From Mugil cephalus (Eukaryota; Chordata; Actinopteri; Mugiliformes; Mugilidae), in NCBI RefSeq assembly GCF_022458985.1, contig NC_061771.1, positions 23,986,001 to 24,050,000 on the forward strand: a stretch of DNA of 64,000 bases, written 5' to 3'. Of this stretch, positions 36,782-51,370 are shown piece by piece. Each line of letters opens with the position of its first letter. Position 1 is the stretch's first letter. Made by a program: the position numbers and the translations under genes. Under the pieces are notes generated by a model. The model saw only the letters and a list, made by a program, of their open reading frames with translations, had not been told where the DNA came from and made no database searches.

Positions 36782-39700
36782 TTCTACTGCCTCGTTACAA
36801 GACCTGAAGAAATTTATCAAGATTTTACAAAGAAGGTAGAAGTAGAAGGTCATCTTGAGTTTATCTTGTTTCGTCCTCTTTCCCAAAACTTTCTGACCTT
36901 TGACCCCCCACAAAAATGAAGCAGCGTCAATGGGATTGTTTTGTAACGAAACCTGAAGGTTTATCTTGGACGTGCCGTGACCTTCAGGTTTGTAACGATG
37001 TAAACCTGGATCTGCACATTCATGTGGATTCATTTCACTGGGTGAAGTGAATGAATGTACAGTTAGAGTGGTCTTAGATTCAGTGAGAGCGGGGAAATGA
37101 ATAATATATACACTGTATGTGTACATACGGTGTGTATATATATATATAGCAAGTCTGACAAGTAGCTGCACCATTTATTCACTCACGTACGTGTTCAATG
37201 TCAATGAATCTGTTTTTAAAAGAAAGAGAAGTAGGTCAGATCAGATGAGCAGAGTGGACACGGCAGCGAGAGGAGGAGAGAGACAAAAAGCTATAAATAA
37301 AAGAACACGAGGATTTAAAGATGCATAAAAATGGTTTGTAAATGCAAAGTAGAACATTAATCCAGGTTGCTGTTGTTTCCGTTAGGTGGCTCTGAGGCTC
37401 CAGAGCTACTTTCATCACGATGTTCTATCTAAACATGATACAGTATTTCTGTTTAAATGTCGACTCCACCAGTTGTGTGAATGACCCCGGAGCATCTTTC
37501 CACCAGCCTGTCTTGTCCTCCAGGCCAGTGGCGCAAAAAAAAAAAAGTGAGTATTCACTATATGCGACACATAATGAAAATTATTTGGCATTTTCTTTAT
37601 TCAGTAGCTGCCTGTGCATGTGTAAATGATGTGATCAATAACAGAAGAGGTACGTCACTGATGATTAGCCCCCCCCACCAACTGAATACTGGACACATGT
37701 GTGTACGTGCATGTACAGGCGTGTGTGAATATACATGTGCACGCGTGCGTGTGTATATATGCATCTGTGTATACAGGCGTATAGTCACGCTCCTGTATGT
37801 ACAGTATCCATATATATATATATATCCATACATGGATATACCTCATATATTTTTAATTTTCTTACTATTAATTTTATATACAGTACAAACGCCTGATGTA
37901 GGGAGATGATGAACAAGGAGGCAGAGACACAGCAGAAACTGTTTTAAAACCCTCAGCAAAAACATTCATTGACTAAGATTTGAATTATGTGTCGGCGTTT
38001 TCCAGTGAATCAGATCAATATGATCAATATGTACTAAACTTTATGGCTTCTGAAATTAACTTAAAACAGCTACAGAAAAAAAAATACAGATATATTGAGG
38101 AGAGAGGAAGTGTTTAAATATTTTAATAAAAACCAAATATTGTGGAGCTACCCGGGTTTGTTACTTCTCACACCATACCACTCAAAACATGCACCGCTGT
38201 GACCACGCAGAAGCACAATAAAGACTCAGTGCGCATATGTGTTTGCTCAAACCTGGACTGAGGATCCAAAAAATAGAAGACACAAACTATTCAATTAATA
38301 ATTAATAAGTAAACAATTCCAGCAGACTGTGGTCGGTGCAGATGTGCACATCTGGCTGCCGGTTTTTATTCCTGAAGCAGTGTGTGAAACAGTTGAATTA
38401 TTAGTGCGAGGTGTCAGAAAAAGAGCCACCAAACTCTCTGCACTATGTCTTTTCAACCTCTAAAAATAGTTCAGAGAGAGACACACGGGTTCAGACGCAG
38501 CGATGAGATGAACAGAGTTCATCTCCCTGGTTGTAGAACGAACCTGGTACTTTCAAGAGAACAGTGAAACCTAGTGGCAGAAGTCAGACATTACACTCAC
38601 TAAGTAGCAGAGAAGAGAACAGAAAAGCTCATCAATGCTTTAGACGACGTGCAAATCATATTGGTATTTAATAATAATAAAAAAAAATCCGTCAACAGCC
38701 TTGACACAGTGAGTCAAATGCTGGACACCTTCCTGTCGAGGAAAGTCAAGACTTTATATTAGTCTTTACTTTCCTGAAATATTCATGATCTGAACACGTT
38801 GAATGTTTCAAGATATTAAGACCATTCTGTACTCACTGTTCTGCTCAGTGGCTAAGTTTTAATGAGGAGTCTTGTGTGTTGGAGTGTGACGAAATATAAA
38901 GGTCAAAGGTCACGGCTGCTTCTTCTATCTAATATTGTTTTGTTTTTAGAGATTTATTCTATGCTACTAAATTTGACTGAAGATCTGGTTTAATAATAAA
39001 CTGTATTTATCCTTTTACCTCGGTTACAGGAGATACAGAACAATGCAATCTGCAGAGTTTGAATATGAATATGATCAATATTTCTGATACTTATTAGACA
39101 TTTTGTATATATTTTTTTAAAACATTTTCATCGCAAAACCGTACAGTCCACAAAACCCTCCAAAATGAATCATGTGACGGGTCCACACTCTGATATATAG
39201 GCCATGGATTCATTTGTTATTCCTCGCCAAAACCACTGGAGACTAAATAATTCACAGCTCACCTCTTTCTCAGCCACTTATTATCACTATCAGGGCCAGT
39301 GAGTCGAAGGAAATGCAGCAGTGAGTTGAAGTGAAGCACAACTGCTATTAATACAGTTATTAGCTTTACTAATCAGTTTTCCTGCCCTTTACTTTCCTTC
39401 CCTCTCGCACTTTATATTTCTTCACTTTCTTCTCTATTTCTTCTGCATTGCTACTGTAGAACATGCCCTCCACCTCCACTGACATCCCTGTACTCTCATT
39501 TATCCCTGTAACAGTAACTTTATAATCTCTCTGTTTGCCCATTAAACATTTCATGTTTCTTCACGTTTAACGGGAGTATTTCCCCGCCATCGTCGCCTTG
39601 TGCTGGGGACTTTCCACCATCTTCACAGTCATTCCATATTTTGGAAAGATTGCGAGTACACGCGAACAGCTCAGCAGATTTTTGCACGACGACTCTAAGA

Positions 39701-40429
39701 CGGGGGATCACACACTTAACATCGAAGGATCAGAGACGACGTGATTTGCCAAACCAACTACAGCCGACCGAAAGCATCAAACTCTCGTGAGGTCGACAGT
39801 TCTTGTATTGACTTGACTGATCTCTAACCCTCCGTTTCTATCGTCCAGGTTGGTAAAACATCTATGCATTGATACTCCCGTCACCTGATGCCGTGTTCTG
39901 ATGCTATTTCACACGTCCCACCCTCTCTTCTTCATTGGCTTTTGACAACACATTTGCAGCAATCAGCCAAGAATCTGAATGCAAAAAAGAGATATGCAAT
40001 GAAATTTACAGAAACAACGGAAACATTAACACAATGAATAAACTTTAAAAATAGAAAAAAGGAATAGACAGAAAGGAGTAGCACCATTTCACACCAGTGT
40101 TATAAAGATCTAGTTGCTGTGGTTGATAAGCCTGATGGAACCAGGGGTAGAAACTGTTCCACACCTAATTGCGTCCACGTTCGGCTCAGAAGATTCAAAC
40201 ACGTTTGTTTGACTGTGACTGAGGCTGAGTCTGTTTCCTCACACACTTGCAGATTTGTACTTTATAGAAGTAAAGCTGAATTGAACTGAACTCAATTTGT
40301 GGAACTTCAGATCTCGAGTTGTTAAGTGGATATTCCAACAAAGCTTGTATCTTGCTATATTTTGCCTATAAGGCGCGTGTAGGATGGACAACAGTGTCTT
40401 AACTGTTTCTTTGTTTCACAGAGATGTTA
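36782..40429. other. Gene-poor intergenic DNA
   Basis: Contains short TA and CA/TG tracts (about 37090-37150, 37690-37830). Two short overlapping minus-strand frames (39369-39711) encode lysine/glutamate-rich peptides I do not recognise. No gene is supported. Confidence 0.35.
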
Positions 40430-40850
40430 TTTTTAGGACCTTGTTCTTTAGTAAGTTGAACTTGTCTTTGTATTTTCCCCCTCCCTTGTGATTGCTGCTG
40501 TCTTGTCTCGTCTCTTGTCTGTGCACTCCTCTCCTTGTTTGGCTCACCTGTTTCTTGTTGTCACATCAGCCTTTGTGTATTTATAGCCCTGCCTTTCCCA
40601 AGTTGTCTGTCCTGTCATCCAAGATGTACTTCCCTGCTGTGTTACCTTGTCACTGTTACCGCGCCTGTGTGTTCTTGCTGTTTCTCTGCAGGATTCCCAG
40701 TGTTCACTCGTTTGTTTTATATTTCAACTCATTCGTTATTGGGTTATTTATTGGACTTGACCTGGAATTATTGTGCCTCATCTTTGCCAGGTCTTTGTTC
40801 TGATTTTTGTTATCCTGCCCCATTTCATGTGTCCGACACTTTTCTAATAT
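40430..40850 (+). repeat. Dispersed repeat, possible fossil LTR-like sequence
   Basis: Pyrimidine-rich sequence with TATTTATAGCCCTGCCTTTC, a layout often seen in fish LTR-like fossils. A similar sequence lies in the opposite direction at 42000-42340. Old and broken; family unresolved. Confidence 0.35.
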
Positions 40851-41230
40851 AGTATAGGTAGAACTACAACAATATGCATATGAACACTTTCATTGCGTTA
40901 CCCAAACCCCGATGATCTCTCATCTCAGGAAAATTTACCTTATTTTTAGTGACAATCAAAGTATGAGATCTGACATAAATCCAGCACAATGGAGTGCTGA
41001 GGTCTTCCTGTTCTTTAAACACTAGGCTATTCTCTCTCAACAAAATTCACTTAAATGTTTCTATGACATGTTTCTGTGACACGGCCACTGCAATTGCTGG
41101 TCCCGCCAACAAGGTCAGAAACACATATTTGTGCAAATTTTAAGGTGGAATTGTTGGAATGGTCGAGAGTGGTTAAGACTCAAGTTCTGACGGACTCTGT
41201 TTTCTCTCAACATTTACTACGTTTTCCTAA

Positions 41231-41360
41231 ATGGGTTGTACTACCTGACCACAGCTAATGGCATGGTGCACCAGAAGCGGTTTGGTGGTGAGCGCCTGTG
41301 AGAACAGCATACATGGTGCATTGTGGGAGGTTGCTGGTCCAGGCGACCGGGCAATAAAAA
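41231..41360 (+). pseudogene. Intelectin exon-3 fragment, decayed copy
   Basis: ATGGGTTGTACTACCTGACC at 41231 is identical to the start of the intact intelectin exon 3 (45475). What follows (GAGAACAGCAT, TTGCTGGTCCAG) is colinear with that exon but with an internal gap and an in-frame stop. Fragments with the same ancestry seem to extend to about 41067 on the left. A 3' block at about 41690-41800 resembles 44310-44400 of the second decayed copy. Confidence 0.75.
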
Positions 41361-41999
41361 ATTAGATGGAGAACGAAAAACAACCAAAAAGAACATCTTC
41401 ATTAAAGCCCCTCAAGTCCAGTTGCTTTTGTTTCAGCCTTGTTTGTTGGGGAGAAAGAAACTACTCCTACACAAACACCTTTGAAACTTCTGATGATTTT
41501 AACTCAGAGCTGCAAGAATGTTGGAGGGTGACTCAAGTTCTGTACTTCATTATGAAGTAGTTGTTCTTTTCACATTTCTGAAAAGGTCAGCGAGCTAGAA
41601 CTGCAAATCTATAAATCACGATCCAAATGAAGACAGTTGCAACGTACAGTGTTGGCATCTCTCTGGACCCGACAGAAGTATTTGGCTTGTAAATTGCTTT
41701 CAACAATAAACAAGTGAAACAAGGCTCCGTGACCTTCCACATAATGTGGGAGGGGCACCACCTGGAAGAGCACGAGACGGCAGTTAAACTTTACGAATTC
41801 TATCCACAATTGTGTTCGACGTGCTCCTGTCCTTTCACTCAAGTTGTGTACTTTATTCTGGCTCAAAGAGAGGAGCATGCCTGGTTATGAGAGAAAACTC
41901 AAAGATCTGACTTTACTCACAGAGGTAAACGAAATGGACAAACATGTGTGTGATAATTAATCAGTAGACAAGTGGTCTTGCAACACATCCAATAAGGTG

Positions 42000-42340
42000 G
42001 TAGGTTTTATGCTAGGACCCACGTGCAGGACTCTAGGATATGAGGCAGAGTGAAACAAAAAGTATTTTATGAAAAACAAAAGGCGCTGCAGAGATGGCAG
42101 GTAAATCATGACAAGAACAGAAAAATCCACAAGGAGTCAAGAACATGGCAGGAGGATGAAAGCATGGAGACTAAAACAACACAAAAGGGAGCAAAAGGAA
42201 AGTCAGGGCCATATATAGACAAGAGAAGTGGCACAGGTGAAACTAATCAGGGTGGAGCACACGAGGAGAAGCCAATAAAGCAATCAAGGGGGGAAAACAC
42301 AAGGAGTAATAGACAGGAAACCAAGGAGGAACTTAATAAA
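42000..42340 (-). repeat. Dispersed repeat, possible fossil LTR-like sequence
   Basis: Read on the minus strand it has the same layout as 40430-40850 (ATTGCTTT, TTTCACCTGTG, then TATATGGCCCTG). The purine-rich plus strand makes an artificial 107-codon open frame. Old; family unresolved. Confidence 0.35.
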
Positions 42341-42374
42341 ACTGTGTCACCTCTCTGCTCAGACGGCTCCTAAA

Positions 42375-42468
42375 GAGTTTATTCACCTAGTTTGTTTTTA
42401 ATGTACTTTGTGTTGCATATTTATGTATGAAAAGTGCTCTATAAATAAAGATTGACTGATTGATTGAA
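42375..42468 (+). mobile_element. L2-type LINE 3' tail
   Basis: ATGAAAAGTGCTCTATAAAT followed by AAAG and a GATTGACTGATTGATTGA tail is the characteristic 3' end of fish L2 LINEs. Only about 90 bases remain, so it is a severely 5'-truncated insertion abutting the preceding repeat. Confidence 0.65.
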
Positions 42469-43199
42469 ATAAAACAGCAAACAAAACATTATCATAGGAA
42501 GTGGCACAACACTGAACCATGAGAACATCCAGCAGCATTTCTTATCTATATTGCACTGTTTGGTTTGACCTGGTTTATAAAAGTTCTTAACAACTTAACT
42601 TGCAATTTACTTTTGCAACGTGCTTCATTATCAGTGATGCAGCCCCGCTGCAGGCTGCTGTGTCCTGGTATGTCTGGCACCTTCTTAAAACCTTTTTTTG
42701 TGTGTTTCTGTTTGTTGGTTTCTTTAAGCAGAAGCTCTACTATGACCCTAAGGCCTTTCTTGTGTGGAGACTAGAGACAGTTCAACATCTGCTCTAGGAG
42801 CTACAGGACTCATTCTCTCGTTTTCCCTGATGCTTGGGAACAAAGTGTGTGGAAAATTTGACGTAAAGTGGCGTCTAATGTCTTGTACAAACAGTTATAT
42901 GATTTAAATGTATTTTCTATTCATATTTTATATCTGTTACTGTGGTGCTTTTTAAAATAAATGTTTCAAGCTGAACATAGCCTCATTGTTTAACCATAAT
43001 CTATTTTATATGTAATATCTAACCGAAAACTATATTTACACCATACAGTGTTAATATGAAGTAAACAGCTATAGTAGTTAAAAACTGACACTATGAGTGA
43101 TTTGACATCTAACACTATACACTGTTGCTAAGAGAAACTAACACTGGTGTTAGTGTTATATCTCTTATAACTATAAGAGTCAATAATAAATTATGAGTA

Positions 43200-44430
43200 T
43201 GTTGTTGTGTTTAAACTGAAAGTGTTTTTTCCCTGACTGATGATTCAGTAACAAATGCAACAAAAGCTGACATCTAGAAAATGATCAGATGTCAGATGTT
43301 GCTTTGCAAACTTTGTCACATTTGGAAATTGTGATCTTCTGTTGTTGACCTGTACAAGGTAATATGAGACAATTGTTCATCCTCTACTTCTTAAGCATTT
43401 CTCTCAACAGTCTCAACAGTTTTCTAGCACCTTTCACTGAGCGTGTAACACAAAATCCACTAATTATTCACACTGTTGCACCAATTTCCAGTGAGATACA
43501 ACATAGGCTCCTGCACCAACAGAGGTCCAGCGATTCCCATTGTGTATGAACATGGAGACAGAGAGTCCACCAACATGTTTTATGGAGCAAGTTCAAGAAG
43601 TAAAAAGCTCATGTTGGAAATGAAGCCAATAAAAACTTTTCTTATTTTCATACATTCACACTGCTGTATGGACCTGTATACATATTGTAGACAATATTTG
43701 AGGCTTTTCTGCAAATTTATTGAAGCTTGAACACCATAAATGCCTTCAGTCTGACCCTCCTAATATATATACTACTATAGATCATGGCCTATTTCATTGT
43801 GACGTCATGATGTTAGCTGGAGACAAAACAGAGGGAAGCTTGAGGTCACTTTCAACATTGTCACTTTCAACCATGAAAACATCATCTTGCTGTATTTTTG
43901 GTGCCAAAACTGAAAAATCTAACTTGAAGTTTTATCACATACCAGCCACTGCCAGTAGTAGACAACTTTGGTTTGGGTTTGGTGATAAAAACAAAGGATT
44001 GGAGTGAGACAATCAACAACAGGCACAATTCATATCGGATCAGATCAATATGTGATGCATCATCAGTTTCAGCCTGGATAACATTATGGGTTAGAATAAA
44101 TCGTGACTGAAATTACGTTAAGTTAATCATTATTTAGGGGGATTCTTGTTACACATTAATGCTAATGCTAATCGCAAGGTAACGCAACATTACTTGTGTG
44201 TTTTCAGGGGTGTCCAAGTAGGAGTTGCATTTACTACTTTACCTTCCACAGTGGTTCCACTTACTTCTTGTAATATCTCCATTGGAGAGGATGTACTTGA
44301 CACAACACAACAATAAACAAGTGAAACAAGGCATGCTCTGTGATTTTCTGCAGAATGAGGGAGGGGTACTACCTGGAAGAAGCACCAGACGGCAGTTGAA
44401 CGTTGCAAAATGTGTAAGAATGTAGGTCAC
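43200..44430 (+). pseudogene. Second decayed intelectin copy (promoter piece, exon 5, intron 5)
   Basis: About 43210-43290 resembles the promoter-side DNA of the intact gene (44630-44700; shared CCCTGACTG.TGATTCAGTAA). About 43410-43640 matches intron 4, exon 5 and intron 5 start of the intact gene (45990-46230). Here the acceptor AG reads AC, and the first residues FPVRYNIGSCTNRGPAIP are preserved. 43730-44020 matches 46925-47215 of intron 5. Exons 1-4, 6 and 7 are missing. It is a tandem duplicate that lost most exons. Confidence 0.8.
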
Positions 44431-44736
44431 ACACTGGGTTCGTTTCACGAACCAGGTTATTGTTTCTTGTAACCCTCGTTAATGTCATCTATCTGGATAA
44501 CATTTAGCAATTAACAACCTGGTGTACGGTAACAAGTACAGAGTGCAGAGCAGATATCTGACGCAAACATTAATAGAGCTCGAGATAACCTAAGACCTTG
44601 AACATAATTGTGTAAGTATATTGTTGTATTTTAACGGATTTTTTTTTTTTTCCCTGACTGGTGATTCAGTAACAAATGTAATAAAAGCTGATGAATTAAG
44701 AGCAGGTTGTACTTTGAGCCTTGACGATAAAGGACA

Positions 44737-44803
44737 TATATAGTTGTGAAGTGAAGCAGTGAGGCTGAATTCACCACAATACATCGGACAACACACAAAA
44801 AAG
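44737..44803 (+). promoter_or_regulatory. Likely intelectin promoter and untranslated first exon
   Basis: A TATATA box at 44737-44742 is followed about 30 bases later by a plausible start site. The short untranslated exon would end at 44803 (AAAAAAG followed by GTACGT). The next exon would begin at 45020 after TTTATTTTTACAG, just before the ATG. Confidence 0.4.
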
Positions 44804-45021
44804 GTACGTAGCAGAAGTGAATGATGAGATGACAGAGATATACACTCCTGTTTCTGTTTGAAGCCATAAAATAGTATATAATACTTTAAAAATGAAATTA
44901 TTATTATCATTTTTTTTTTTACAATGGAAGACTTTTTTATGTTGGTAGAAAGTTGTGTCAGTTTTGAATCAATTTGTTTTTGTGTTATCTTACAAGGTGT
45001 ATTTCATTTATTTTTACAGAC

Positions 45022-48602
<3,581 letters not shown>

Positions 48603-51370
48603 GGATTATTTCCATGTGGTTTATGACGACATGTCATCTCAGACTATTCAATAATATCATCTGTAGCTGGTATTTCTTCTTAACAGATTTTAGTTAGGGC
48701 ATGTCTCACAGTACAGACAAGCCAATTGAAGAGTCATTTGTAATTAAGCTAGAGACCAGCAGGTGGCAGTACTGACCAGTGTATTAGAATAAAAGATTTA
48801 ATGTTTGCAACTTGACTGAACCACCATCTTTTGGCCTCCTCTCAGTCCAAAAAGTAGCTCTTTCAGGACATCTCAAGTGAAGACTGTCTGATAACAGCCA
48901 TTGTTTCAGCTTTGAGTGTAAAGATGTCATATAACACTGAGACGCTGATGATGAATTTGGCGGGGTATGCATCAAATAAAATGTTGACATTAAAGGTTGA
49001 ATATTTGTTGCCTTTTTCGAATATTAACTTGTCTCCTTGTGAATTCTTTAGGTTTTGGATAAAGAATATATATAAACTTTTAGGTGAGGCCATGTGTTAC
49101 CAATGCTTTTATATATGAAAAGACCAAAATGAATAATCTGACTTGACTTTCAGACTCAAGCCAATTAGTTCCTATTGAAGATACACAGATTCGAACAATA
49201 GACATTTGGTAAGTAAGTGGGTGTATATACAGCAGCTAGATGGTGGACATGGGATTGTCAGAGATAAAAACAAAACAAAAAAAAATCTAAACAGAAATCA
49301 ATCTGTATCGATGTGATACTGAAGGAGGAACGAGCCACACAGTCATTTGTAGGAAACACAGAACATCACCAGCGCTACTATTTTAATATGGAGAGAACAA
49401 AACTGTTAATGTGCATTCACCAGAAATACTGAGGGATTGTTGAGAAGCATGTGGGACCAGGAATAAAAATGTCACAGAAGAAGATTTAATGTTTAACTAG
49501 ATGTGAAATGATGAAACGGGATGAGAGGAGGTAAAGGTGAGGATAAAGGACAAATATAACACAATCCCTGATGTGTTCTCAATTGTATGCACAGTACAGC
49601 ATCTTTTCTTTATTTATTTATATTTAAAAAGGAGAAATAGTGTGTGCACTTGATTCTATTGGGGAAAGATGTTTAACCTCTTTAAATGACAAAAAGGCAA
49701 AGATAATAAGTGTGAGGTAAATATTGTGTTTAATAAACAAACATCAGTCAGGGAACTGACATTAGTCTGGGGATGGAGAAGGGAGAGGGGGGAATATAAA
49801 GCACAATGCACATGTGTAGAGGCGGGGGGGGACATATTTATCTGTTACACAAGGCGCCCCCGTACAGTAGGAGCAGGAAGTTCTATATAACATACAGATC
49901 AGGATCCAAGTCTACGGTACAAAAACTTAGCAGCAACATGTTAACATCGGAGACCAAGGGGCTAACAAAGTAGTTTCATTTAGAAAAAGTCACAGTATTC
50001 TTTAAGCATAAATTTGTTAAAAAGGTAAAAACAGTTCTAAGCATCCTCTAGGGTCAATGCTACGCACAAGATCTGTGTGTGAAATACATAAGGTAGGGAA
50101 ATTATCTATACATTTATACTCTAATATAAAGACCTTCTGGTAATGGCACAGTACAAACTCTCAGGAAACGCGACAAAAATATACAATGTCTTCACGTCAC
50201 ATTTGCAGATTAAAATGTAACTAAGGTCTCTGGCAAGCACAATAGTTTCAGTGATCCAAAAAAAAAAAAAAAAAGCAACAAAAACACAACTTCTCTTCAA
50301 CCAAAATAAAGGACACCATTTTGTTAGTTGAGCTATCTTGACAGATTATGTCTTTTTAATACAAAAATAAGGACAAATATAAATTAATATATATTAAAAG
50401 AATCAGATTGATACATGGGGGGGAGGGAGGGGGGTCTACTGAATAAGTACAGGTATTTATGATACAATAAATACTTGTCATTCATGACTGGGGGGGTTGG
50501 GGGGTGAGGGGAGGTGGGCGGGGGAGTGGGGGCATAAACAGAGAGTAGTGTATTTAACCTGGCAGGTACAACGTTTAACTCTACAGGTGAGAGCATTCGA
50601 AAAAGGTGTTTGTGTTTTTCAGTAGCTGTATAAAATACCACAAGTTTGAGCACACAGCTGTGTGTAGGACCATGCACACAGTCAGGAAGGGACCGCGCTA
50701 AGGGAGACTTGCCAAACTACGACGATGGTTTCCTCGTGTTTGCCACCCTCTCCCTAAAAACCAGCTCCTCCTAGTGGTGAGTCTGTGGTGCTACCTGTTA
50801 AAGGTTACTCCTAAAAACGCACAGACGGGAAGCAGAAGGTCTACACAGGAAGCGGTCGGTCCATCAGTCCTCCAGGGAATAGACAGCGTGGCACACACCG
50901 TTGGAGTAAGGAAAAAGTCAACTCTTGTGTTTGTTTGTTTTTTTTTTTGTCTTTTTCTCCACTTCATAATAAAAAATAAGTCTGTTTTTTGTACTTTACA
51001 ATACGATTCAAAATCCCCACCGAGGAAGCATCAATCATCAGTCCAGCACTGACAAGAGGAAAGAAACTCTTTTTTTTTTTTTTTTTAGTTGTTTCCTTTA
51101 GTTTTTTTATTTTTTTTTAACCTTTTCCCGGGTTTAAAAAAAAAAAAACAGGTTGGTTGGGGTGTGGGTGGGGGTGAGTACTGCAGAGGGTGTAGGGTTT
51201 CCTCATGGGGACCTTGGACAACAGGGTAAAGGGGGGATCAAGTAAGGCGGGCAGGAACACAGAACATATCTGGAGAGGAGGAAATCTGCCGAGGGCGTTG
51301 TCTCTTCTTTTTTCTTTTTTTTTCTCGCTTTCCATTTTTAATTTTTTTTTTTAAATTTTTTTTTTTTTTT
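48603..51370. other. itln 3' UTR and slit2 3' UTR (convergent)
   Basis: AATAAA at about 48977 could end itln. On the minus strand, TTTATT runs near 49610-49620 could end slit2, making a long AT- and homopolymer-rich slit2 3' UTR (poly-A/T and G-rich patches at 50420-50530 and 51140-51230). No coding exon seen. Confidence 0.4.
48756..48770 (+). promoter_or_regulatory. CTCF-like motif between itln and slit2
   Basis: CCAGCAGGTGGCAGT matches the CTCF core. It lies 154 bases after the intelectin stop, in the interval where itln and slit2 transcription converge. Motif only. Confidence 0.45.

Noticed and set aside
42050-42373. 107-codon open frame rich in Lys, Gln and Glu
   Set aside because: Created by the purine-rich strand of a dispersed repeat.
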